Origin: Deltaproteobacteria bacterium
GTDB lineage: Bacteria > Desulfobacterota > Desulfuromonadia > Desulfuromonadales > JAAYDE01
Length of the DNA stretch: 5,214 nucleotides
Assembly (NCBI GenBank): GCA_017417085.1
Contig: JAFPZV010000091.1
Span: 1 to 5,214 of the forward strand
Direction of reading: 5' to 3'
Shown piece after piece: positions 1-5,214 of the stretch (positions are counted from its first letter, which is position 1; each line of letters opens with the position of its first letter). The position numbers and the translations under genes were made by a program. The notes beneath the pieces are model-generated. The model saw nothing but the letters and a program-made list of their open reading frames with translations. It made no database searches and had not been told where the DNA came from.

Positions 1-36
1 CTTATCGGCGAAATCGTCGAAGACGAAGAGCTCTAA
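1..36 (+). CDS. 3' end of an unidentified upstream gene (partial)
   Basis: Frame 1 is open from the window edge to a TAA at 34-36 and would encode the acidic C-terminus LIGEIVEDEEL. Eleven codons cannot identify a family. The stop lies only two bases before the apbE ATG, the spacing expected of consecutive genes in an operon. The GAAGAG at 25-30, inside these last codons, would serve as the ribosome binding site of apbE. I infer an operon partner, perhaps another redox or flavin protein given what follows, but nothing in these residues shows that. The open frame could also be chance. Confidence 0.5.
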   Translation, partial: LIGEIVEDEEL

Positions 37-38
37 CC

Positions 39-1034
39 ATGTCCACCCGTAATACCTTTCTGTTGTTTGCGCTGCTTTTGGCCATAGCCATTATTGGACT
101 GCGAAGCCTTGGCAAGGATACGCCAAAGGAATTCCGCCGCAGCCGCATTTTGATGGATACGGTGGTGGAGATCACCGTGACGGATGCCGGCGGCGCGCCG
201 CTGCCGCAAGTCGTGGACAAGGCCTTTGACGAAATGGAGCGCATTGAGCAGCTGACCAGTTTGTTCCGGGAAGGCAGTGACGTGGCACGCATCAACGCCC
301 AAAGGGAAACGGAAGTCTCGCCGGAAACCGCAGAGATTGTCTCTTTGGGGCTGGAGGTGTCACGTGCCAGCGGCGGCGCCTTCGACATGACGCTGGGACG
401 TCTGAAAATGCTGTGGCCCATGGATGGCACGCAAAAAGTCGTACCCTCTTCGGAGGCCATCCGCACGGCGCTGGTGGGAAGCGGCATGGACGCGATTGCG
501 CTGCGCAATGGCCAGGTCTGCCGTCATTTTGCGGAAACGATGGTGGATCTGGGAGGCATCGCCAAGGGCTACGCCATCGATCGCGCCTATGAGACGCTGA
601 AGGCGGCAGGAGTGCGGCAGGCCGCCGTCAATGCCGGAGGTGATCTGCGCCTCCTGGGCGGGCACGGCGAAAAACCGTGGCGCATAGCAATCCAGCATCC
701 CCGCAAACCGGGCGGCATTGTCGGAGCCCTGGCCCTGCGCGACGTGGCGGTTGTCACTTCCGGCGACTATGAACGCTTTTTCGAGCTGGACGGCGTCCGC
801 TATCACCATCTCTTCGATCCGCACACCGGCTGGCCGGCGCGCGCCTCCCAAAGCGCGACCGTGGTGGCTCCGTCGGCCGCGCTGGCCGATGCTCTGGCAA
901 CCGCGGCCTTTGTTCTGGGCCCGCAAAAAGGCATTGAGCTCCTGGAGAAAACCCCTGATGCAGAGGGGTTGATCATCGGCGCGGACGGGAAAGTGTATCG
1001 CACAGCCGGTCTGGAGAGGGCATGGGAGCCATAA
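39..1034 (+). CDS. apbE: ApbE family FAD:protein FMN transferase, membrane-anchored
   Basis: The enzyme transfers FMN from FAD to a Ser/Thr of extracytosolic target proteins such as NqrC, RnfG and other FMN-bind domain proteins. The 331 residues are a usual ApbE length. Residues 7-22 form a hydrophobic N-terminal anchor or Sec signal. There is no lipobox; the only cysteine is C161, so this is not the lipoprotein form. Family motifs appear in order: MDTVVEITV (39-47), the FREGSDVARIN block (76-86), SGGAFDMTLG (111-120), the VDLGGIAKGYAID flavin-binding block (169-181), VNAGGDLRLLG (197-207), VTSGDYERFF (239-248), the HHLFDPHTGWPA block (256-267), and ADALAT (283-288) with D284 and T288 in the usual magnesium-binding positions. 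All expected catalytic elements are present. The ATG follows a GAAGAG at 8-base spacing, and the next in-frame ATG (residue 39) would remove the anchor. The end overlaps the next gene by 13 bases, suggesting translational coupling. Confidence 0.95.
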   Translation: MSTRNTFLLFALLLAIAIIGLRSLGKDTPKEFRRSRILMDTVVEITVTDAGGAPLPQVVDKAFDEMERIEQLTSLFREGSDVARINAQRETEVSPETAEIVSLGLEVSRASGGAFDMTLGRLKMLWPMDGTQKVVPSSEAIRTALVGSGMDAIALRNGQVCRHFAETMVDLGGIAKGYAIDRAYETLKAAGVRQAAVNAGGDLRLLGGHGEKPWRIAIQHPRKPGGIVGALALRDVAVVTSGDYERFFELDGVRYHHLFDPHTGWPARASQSATVVAPSAALADALATAAFVLGPQKGIELLEKTPDAEGLIIGADGKVYRTAGLERAWEP

Positions 1035-1417
1035 AACTGCTGTGGCGGCACACGACCTGGCTGGACAGGTGGATACTGGCCCTGCTGTTGGGGCTGACCT
1101 GCGCCTCCTGGGCTGCTCTGGCGCAGCGTCCGGCGGGAACCCGGATCATCGTGGAGCGGGAGGGGACCATCCTCTTTACCGCGACGCTCCACGAAACCAA
1201 AGAGGTCTTTCTGGACGGTCCGGCAGGGGGAATAACGCTTGTCGTCGCCAACGGCGCGGTCCGGGTGCGCGAGGCCGGGTGCCGTGACAAGATCTGCGTA
1301 CGAATGTCCGCCATTTCCCGCGCTGGCGAGTGGATCGCCTGTGTTCCCAACCGGCTGATCGTGCGGGTGGAAGGCGCCAATTCGGAAAGGAAAGGCTATG
1401 ACCTGCTCAGCCGCTGA
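1022..1417 (+). CDS. NusG domain II-containing membrane protein (EetA-like)
   Basis: A 131-residue protein of the NusG_II domain family (not the transcription factor NusG). A short cytosolic N-terminus is followed by one hydrophobic segment at about residues 15-35, then an extracytosolic beta-rich domain. The family signature is clear: VVANGAVRVREAGCRDKIC (74-92), then ISRAGEWIACVPNRLIVRV (98-116), with conserved cysteines C87, C92 and C107 and the C-V-P-N block. The biochemical role of the family is not established. It often sits beside Gx-type membrane proteins and ApbE, and a similar protein (EetA) belongs to flavin-based extracellular electron transfer loci of Listeria and lactobacilli; I recall that link from the literature and did not test it. 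The start has a strong GGAGAGGG at 1012-1019. It overlaps apbE by 13 bases and the next gene by 20, so the three proteins are probably made together. A quinone- or flavin-linked redox role is inference. Confidence 0.85.
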   Translation: MGAIKLLWRHTTWLDRWILALLLGLTCASWAALAQRPAGTRIIVEREGTILFTATLHETKEVFLDGPAGGITLVVANGAVRVREAGCRDKICVRMSAISRAGEWIACVPNRLIVRVEGANSERKGYDLLSR

Positions 1418-1973
1418 GCTGGAAAAAATCCGGCGGGACATTTTTCTGGCGCTGTTTATTGCGCTGGCGGTGCTCATCCACACGCTGGAAGCCCTGCTGC
1501 CCTCGCCCATTATGGGTCTGCGTCCGGGGTTCGCCAATATTCTGTCGTTGACGGCGCTCTTTCTGTATGACGCCGCTGCCGCCTGGACGGTCACTCTGGC
1601 GCGGATTCTCATTGGTTCACTGCTTCTGGGCAACCTGTTCTCCCCCGGATTTCTGCTGTCCCTTGCGGGCGGCGTGACGGCGCTGGCGATCATGACGCCC
1701 GCCAAAGCCCTGGGGGGCCCGGCCATCGGTCCGGTAGGCATTTCGGCCATGGGAGCAGTCGGCCATATCTGCGCCCAGCTTGTGGTCGCCTCGTGGCTGC
1801 TGATGCGGCATGCCGGCCTGTGGCACCTGGCGCCCGCCTTTCTTTCGGCAGCGCTTGTAACCGGCATCATCAACGGCCTGGCTACGGCTCTTCTTCTGGA
1901 AAACCTGCGCCACCATCCGGTTTTCGGCGGTCAAAAGACTTCTTCGGATACCTTCTCCTGCCCAAATCGCTGA
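1398..1973 (+). CDS. Gx transporter / 'heptaprenyl diphosphate synthase component I' family membrane protein (EetB-like)
   Basis: A 191-residue, very hydrophobic protein with about five or six membrane segments (roughly 14-33, 46-57, 62-82, 84-101, 112-136, 144-168) and a polar C-terminal tail. Family features seen are E31 with PSP at 35-37, the GLRPGFANI block (40-48) before the second segment, R69 in a charged position within the membrane region, and an S-x-MGAVGH-x3-Q block around 116-127. The family resembles ECF-transporter S-components in size and layout. The 'heptaprenyl diphosphate synthase' label is historical: no prenyl synthase DDxxD motif is present, so I would not assign that activity. 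A similar protein (EetB) sits beside the NusG-II protein in flavin-based electron transfer loci. The ATG follows an AGGAAAGG at 1388-1395 and overlaps the preceding gene by 20 bases. The substrate, if it is a transporter, is unknown. Confidence 0.8.
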   Translation: MTCSAAELEKIRRDIFLALFIALAVLIHTLEALLPSPIMGLRPGFANILSLTALFLYDAAAAWTVTLARILIGSLLLGNLFSPGFLLSLAGGVTALAIMTPAKALGGPAIGPVGISAMGAVGHICAQLVVASWLLMRHAGLWHLAPAFLSAALVTGIINGLATALLLENLRHHPVFGGQKTSSDTFSCPNR

Positions 1974-2025
1974 TACATTTCTTCACTTGAAAAGAGCCCT
2001 CAGTTGCGGCAAAAAGAGAGCGCAG

Positions 2026-2049
2026 GCTGGGAGTTCCGCCATTCCCGGC
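2026..2049 (+). other. Leader hairpin upstream of the nucleotidyltransferase gene
   Basis: In the 119-base gap 1974-2092, bases 2026-2034 (GCTGGGAGT) pair with 2041-2049 (ATTCCCGGC): nine base pairs including two G-U wobbles, around a six-base loop TCCGCC. No T-run follows, so it does not look like an intrinsic terminator. It lies about 45 bases before the start codon and could be a leader structure or chance. The only promoter-like sequence I find in this gap is a weak extended -10 (TG then TACATT, 1971-1979) with no -35, so whether transcription restarts here is open. Confidence 0.25.
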
Positions 2050-2092
2050 AGAATCCCCGCCAATCCCCCAAAAGAACAGGAGAGAAGACCCC

Positions 2093-3082
2093 ATGCTCGT
2101 CATTCTTCCGGTAGCAGGAAAGGGAACCCGGTTGCGTCCACACACGCACACCCACGCCAAATCGCTGGTGCAGGTAGCAGGCAAAACGGTACTGGAACAT
2201 ATCATGTCACGCCTGACCCACATTCCGGTTCGGGAATTTGCCTTCATCACCGACGAGAACGGCTCCCAGATCGAAAATTTCATGCTGACACATTTTCCCA
2301 AAATGAATTGCTCCTATACCGTGCAGCACGAACGGCTGGGACCGGCCCATGCGGTTTTCATGGCAGCCGATCGGGTACAGCCGGGCGAAGATGTCCTGGT
2401 CGTGTTCAACGATACGATCTTCGTGACGGATCTCTCCCGCATCCCCTCTTTGAGCGAAGGCTGCGACGGCCTGATCTACTCCAAGGAAGTGGAGGATTAT
2501 CAGCGTTTCGGCGTCAATGTCGTGCAGGACGATTTCATCGTGGAGATGGTGGAAAAACCGGAAAAACCGGTATCCAAGCTGGCGCAGGTGGGCCTCTACT
2601 ACCTCAGGGACGGCCAGGGCTTCATGCAAAGCATTGGAGAAATCATTGAAGCGGGCGAAACCGTCAAGGGCGAATACTTTCTGCCCTCGGTGTTCATGCG
2701 GATGATCCGCGCCGGCAAAAAGTTCCGCGCGCCGGAGATCGACGCCTGGCTGGACTGCGGCAAGCCGGAAACCCTGCTGGAAACAAACCGCTACCTGCTG
2801 AAAGAACACAGCGAAAACCGGGGAGAGATCATCCGTTCGGTTGTGGTCGGGCCTGTGTACATTGGAGAAGGTACGGTTATCCGCGACAGCAGTATCGGCC
2901 CCTATGTGTCGGTGGCGTCCAACTGCCAGATCGAGGGGAGCTTCATCCGCGACACGATCATCAACGAGGGAAGTTATGTGAAAAGCGTGCTGCTGACCCA
3001 GAGCCTGCTGGGCGAAAAAGTGCGGGTTACCGGACGCCAGGCCAGCCTGAATGTTGGGGATCATTCCCAGATTGAAATGTAA
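2093..3082 (+). CDS. Sugar-phosphate nucleotidyltransferase with C-terminal beta-helix (RmlA/GlmU-like, long form)
   Basis: A 329-residue enzyme expected to join a sugar 1-phosphate to an NTP, giving an NDP-sugar in the cytosol. The Rossmann-like NTP-binding loop is VAGKGTRLRPHT at 7-18, followed by K23. The base-binding RLGPAHAV block is at 81-88, FNDTIF with putative metal ligand D107 at 105-110, VEKP at 153-156, KGEYFLPSVF at 192-201, and WLDCGKPETLLETNRYL with second metal ligand D221 at 219-235. Residues about 250-329 carry hexapeptide-type repeats of a left-handed beta-helix, too short to claim an acyltransferase. Two positions differ from the commonest form: AK (22-23) instead of PK, and FND instead of GD around D107. 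Sugar and base specificity cannot be read from the sequence. The ATG follows AGGAGA (2078-2083). cmoA starts 39 bases downstream with no terminator between, so co-transcription is likely, though the functional link is unclear. Confidence 0.85.
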   Translation: MLVILPVAGKGTRLRPHTHTHAKSLVQVAGKTVLEHIMSRLTHIPVREFAFITDENGSQIENFMLTHFPKMNCSYTVQHERLGPAHAVFMAADRVQPGEDVLVVFNDTIFVTDLSRIPSLSEGCDGLIYSKEVEDYQRFGVNVVQDDFIVEMVEKPEKPVSKLAQVGLYYLRDGQGFMQSIGEIIEAGETVKGEYFLPSVFMRMIRAGKKFRAPEIDAWLDCGKPETLLETNRYLLKEHSENRGEIIRSVVVGPVYIGEGTVIRDSSIGPYVSVASNCQIEGSFIRDTIINEGSYVKSVLLTQSLLGEKVRVTGRQASLNVGDHSQIEM

Positions 3083-3121
3083 TCTGTCCTGTCCGGCTAG
3101 AGGCATGAATCCGGGGGAAAA

Positions 3122-3847
3122 ATGACGCTTTCCGATCATCTGTTTGCACAGGAACAACGCCCTGTGCCACCCTTTCGCTTTGATGAACGGGTGGCACAGG
3201 TTTTTGACAATATGATCCGGCGTTCCGTGCCGCTCTACCAGGAAATCCTCCGGGGGCAGGCGGAGCTGGCCGCCTGTTTTTACCAGGACAACACTGTCCT
3301 TTACGATCTGGGATGTTCCAACGGCAACTTCGAACTGGAACTCCTGGACATTTCGCGGCGTCCCATACGCCTGATCGCGGTGGACTCCTCCGCCGCCATG
3401 CTCGAATCCCTGCGCAGCCGCTGCCCCTCCTGGGAAAAGAGCGGCATTGAACTCAGGCAGGCGGACATTTCCAAAATGGAACTGGAAACCGCATCGGTGG
3501 TGGTGCTCAATTTGACCCTGCAGTTTGTGCCGCCTCCGGAACGGGATCTTCTGCTGCGCAAAATTCACGCGGCGCTGCAACCGGGCGGAATCCTGCTGCT
3601 GACGGAAAAGGTGATCCATGCCGACGCCGGGCTGGCACAGCTTCAGCAGCGCTTTTACTATGATTTCAAGCGGCGTCAGGGCTATTCGGAGCTGGAAATC
3701 GCCCAAAAACGTGAAGCGCTGGAAAACGTCCTCATCCCGGAAACGGTGGAAAAGCATCTGGCGCGGCTGCGCGGCGCCGGTTTTGCCAAAGTCGACATCT
3801 GGATGAAGTGGTTCAACTTCGCGGCCTTTCTGGCCATTCGTGAATAA
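3122..3847 (+). CDS. cmoA: Carboxy-S-adenosyl-L-methionine synthase
   Basis: CmoA converts SAM and prephenate to carboxy-SAM (Cx-SAM) and phenylpyruvate, supplying CmoB for wobble-uridine modification. The 241 residues are close to the E. coli length, and similarity runs end to end. FDERVAQVFDNMIRRSVPLY (20-39) matches the family N-terminus including Y39. The SAM site shows YDLGCS (61-66), AVDSS with D88, QADIS with D115, and VVLNLTLQF (127-135). LQPGG (152-156), DFKRRQGYSELEI (181-193) and the KHLARLRGAGF block (211-221) are also family-typical; R215 aligns with the arginine that holds the extra carboxylate in E. coli (R199 there, by my recollection). The ATG follows GGGGGA at 3113-3118. cmoB begins 27 bases downstream, the classic adjacent arrangement. 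Other class I methyltransferases are excluded by the FDERV and YSELEI blocks. Confidence 0.96.
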   Translation: MTLSDHLFAQEQRPVPPFRFDERVAQVFDNMIRRSVPLYQEILRGQAELAACFYQDNTVLYDLGCSNGNFELELLDISRRPIRLIAVDSSAAMLESLRSRCPSWEKSGIELRQADISKMELETASVVVLNLTLQFVPPPERDLLLRKIHAALQPGGILLLTEKVIHADAGLAQLQQRFYYDFKRRQGYSELEIAQKREALENVLIPETVEKHLARLRGAGFAKVDIWMKWFNFAAFLAIRE

Positions 3848-3874
3848 CCATAAACAATTGGAATAACAAAGATC

Positions 3875-4852
3875 TTGGACAATCTCTTCTCCCTGGGCGC
3901 TCTGCTCGCCGACGCCGCCCTCGCACCGTACCGCGCGGAACTGACCGCGCTCGCTCTTTCGCACGAAGAACGCATCCGCAGGGATGCCAAGGGGCAGCGT
4001 CTGTTGCGGCTGCTTGAAGAAGCACCGCCGCTGTGCGCCTCAAGCTGCGCATACGGACAGGCGCGGATGCGAATCGGTACGGACAGGGACGCGGACGCTC
4101 CACAGCTGGATGCGCTGATGGCGACCCTCCAGGCGCTTGCGCCCTGGAGGAAAGGGCCTTTCGAGATTTTTGGCGCCAAGGTGGAAAGCGAATGGGCGTC
4201 CTTTCTCAAATGGAATCGGCTGAAAAATCATATCCAGCCGCTTGCGGAAAGGCGCATCCTCGACATCGGCTGCGGCAACGGGTACTACATGTTCCGTATG
4301 GAAGCGCAGGAACCGCAGCTGATACTGGGCATCGAACCCTACCTGCTCTCCTTCTTCCAGTGGTCCCTGCTTGAACGGTACGCCCAGGCACCGCGGATGT
4401 TCTGCCTTCCGGTCAAGCTGCAGGAGCTGCCATCTTTTTCCGGCTGTTTCGATACCATCTTCTGCATGGGCGTGCTGTACCACCAGCGCTCGCCGCTGGA
4501 TACACTGCAGCGGATCCGGACGATGCTGGCGCCGCGCGGCGAGCTGGTGCTGGAAACGCTGATCCTTGCAGGAGAAGACGAAATGGCGCTCTGCCCGAAG
4601 GAGCGCTACGCCAAAATGGGGAACGTCTACTTTATTCCGACGGTCGCCTGTGCGCGCAACTGGCTTTCCAAAACCGGCTTTACCAACATACGCTGCATCA
4701 GTGTTGCGCCGACCACGGTCGAGGAACAGCATGCGACCTCCTGGGCGGCGGTGGAATCACTCGGCGATTTCCTGGATGCGGAAGATCCGGCGCGTACCGT
4801 GGAAGGCTATCCGGCGCCGGTACGGGCGATTCTTCTGGCGGAAAATCGCTGA
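3875..4852 (+). CDS. cmoB: tRNA U34 carboxymethyltransferase
   Basis: CmoB transfers the carboxymethyl group of Cx-SAM to 5-hydroxyuridine at tRNA position 34, giving cmo5U and widening wobble decoding in four-codon boxes. The 325 residues compare with about 323 in E. coli, and most of the length aligns. Seen are APWRKGPF (89-96, K93), SEW (105-107), LKWNRL (111-116), the SAM-binding loop ILDIGCGNGYYMFRM (128-142), CMGVLYHQRSPL (197-208, Y202), RGELVLETL (221-229), NVYFIP (250-255) and TVEGYPAPVRAIL (308-320, R317). K93, Y202 and R317 align with the E. coli Cx-SAM ligands K91, Y200 and R315 as I recall them. The start is probably TTG at 3875: an in-frame TAA at 3851-3853 blocks extension, and the first in-frame ATG is residue 65, which would lose the N-terminal region. 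The ribosome site is weak (GGA at 3860-3862, 12 bases away). It forms an operon with cmoA. Confidence 0.95.
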   Translation: MDNLFSLGALLADAALAPYRAELTALALSHEERIRRDAKGQRLLRLLEEAPPLCASSCAYGQARMRIGTDRDADAPQLDALMATLQALAPWRKGPFEIFGAKVESEWASFLKWNRLKNHIQPLAERRILDIGCGNGYYMFRMEAQEPQLILGIEPYLLSFFQWSLLERYAQAPRMFCLPVKLQELPSFSGCFDTIFCMGVLYHQRSPLDTLQRIRTMLAPRGELVLETLILAGEDEMALCPKERYAKMGNVYFIPTVACARNWLSKTGFTNIRCISVAPTTVEEQHATSWAAVESLGDFLDAEDPARTVEGYPAPVRAILLAENR

Positions 4853-4862
4853 AGTCTCTCTC

Positions 4863-4892
4863 TTGACAGGAAGGCTGCAAACAGGGTAGAAT
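4863..4892 (+). promoter_or_regulatory. Sigma70-type promoter for the tRNA-Ser gene
   Basis: A perfect -35 TTGACA (4863-4868) and a five-of-six -10 TAGAAT (4887-4892) are separated by 18 bases. Transcription would start near 4899-4900, about 18 bases before the mature tRNA, leaving a short 5' leader for RNase P. The promoter begins 11 bases after the cmoB stop, so the tRNA has its own strong transcription start. Confidence 0.8.
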
Positions 4893-4917
4893 GGGTTTTA
4901 ATTTTTCGACTGTATCC

Positions 4918-5055
<138 letters not shown>

Positions 5056-5060
5056 ATGAA

Positions 5061-5081
5061 GTGTTCCGCTACGCGGAACGC
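5061..5081. repeat. Short perfect palindrome (hairpin) after the terminator
   Basis: GTTCCGC (5063-5069) and GCGGAAC (5073-5079) are perfect inverted arms around the three-base loop TAC; a T-G wobble and a G-C pair extend the stem to 5061-5081. No T-run follows. The same short sequences (TGTTCCGC and GGAACGCG) recur about 80-95 bases downstream, so this may be one unit of a repeated intergenic element. Confidence 0.5.
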
Positions 5082-5115
5082 GCCCGATATTCCAAAGACC
5101 TCTTTTGTCATTCGA

Positions 5116-5181
5116 AAACGCTTTCCCGACCCGAGCGAAGCTGTTCCGCGCTCCGATTCATATAATCGGGGGAACGCGTTT
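5116..5181. repeat. Nested inverted repeats in the distal intergenic region
   Basis: Three sets of arms nest around one centre: AAACGC (5116-5121) with GCGTTT (5176-5181), GTTCC (5143-5147) with GGAAC (5171-5175), and CCGATT (5153-5158) with AATCGG (5164-5169) around the loop CATAT. The inner hairpin spans an exact -10 hexamer TATAAT (5161-5166), but no -35 is seen at a suitable distance. The 204 bases from 5011 to the window end show no supported gene. An ATG at 5204 has no convincing ribosome site and only three codons before the edge. Confidence 0.4.
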
Positions 5182-5214
5182 CCCTTGAGAAACCGGGTGT
5201 CCTATGCAGTTAAA

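Noticed and set aside
1022..1417. Calling this gene the transcription factor NusG
   Set aside because: The NusG N-terminal domain and KOW motif are absent and there is a membrane segment; only the NusG-II domain type is shared.
803..1873. A 356-codon open frame on the - strand across apbE, the NusG-II gene and the Gx gene
   Set aside because: It is antisense to three well-supported overlapping genes, and its product has no family motif.
1398..1973. Taking the 'heptaprenyl diphosphate synthase component I' name as a real activity
   Set aside because: There is no aspartate-rich prenyl synthase motif and the protein is an integral membrane protein; the name is inherited from a domain title.
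1987..1992. TTGAAA as a -35 element for the nucleotidyltransferase gene
   Set aside because: The bases 16-18 positions downstream (around 2009-2016, a CAAAAAGAG stretch) do not resemble a -10 element.
2138..2157. CA-rich run as a microsatellite or phase-variable tract
   Set aside because: It is interrupted, short, and encodes the conserved RPHT-containing signature of the enzyme, so it is ordinary coding sequence.
1987..2649. A 220-codon + strand frame starting in the gap before the nucleotidyltransferase gene
   Set aside because: It reads the nucleotidyltransferase gene in another frame. The frame used there has every family motif and a good ribosome site, while this product is an unpatterned Arg/Gly/His-rich sequence.
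2207..3964. A 585-codon open frame on the - strand, antisense to the nucleotidyltransferase gene, cmoA and the start of cmoB
   Set aside because: It lies opposite three strongly supported genes, its translation is low-complexity and shows no recognisable domain, and such long antisense frames are common in GC-rich DNA.

Overview
The window (5,214 bases, roughly 55-60% GC by eye) reads as a piece of a bacterial chromosome, most likely from a proteobacterium. The main support is an adjacent cmoA-cmoB pair that matches the gammaproteobacterial enzymes along its whole length, plus a class II tRNA-Ser gene with an encoded CCA end. A finer assignment is not possible from the sequence alone. All supported genes are on the + strand and packed tightly. 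No insertion sequence, CRISPR array or phage gene was seen.

Region 1 (1-1973) is a translationally coupled run. It starts with the last codons of an unidentified upstream gene, followed after 2 bases by apbE (FAD:protein FMN transferase, membrane-anchored). A small one-pass membrane protein with a NusG-II domain overlaps apbE by 13 bases, and a Gx/'heptaprenyl diphosphate synthase component I' type membrane protein overlaps that by 20 bases. This trio resembles the apbE-like/eetA/eetB part of flavin-based extracellular electron transfer loci known from Gram-positive bacteria. A role in extracytosolic flavin redox chemistry is the best inference, and this is the most interesting part of the window.

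Region 2 (1974-3082) has a 119-base gap with a small hairpin, then a sugar-phosphate nucleotidyltransferase with a left-handed beta-helix tail.

Region 3 (3122-4852) is cmoA and cmoB. CmoA makes carboxy-S-adenosylmethionine, and CmoB uses it to carboxymethylate 5-hydroxyuridine at the wobble base of certain tRNAs, giving cmo5U34. cmoB appears to start at TTG.

Region 4 (4853-5214) holds a near-consensus sigma70-type promoter, tRNA-Ser(GCU), a very regular hairpin terminator directly after the CCA, and about 150 bases of palindrome-rich DNA with no recognisable gene. The tRNA has G34, so it is not itself a target of CmoAB.
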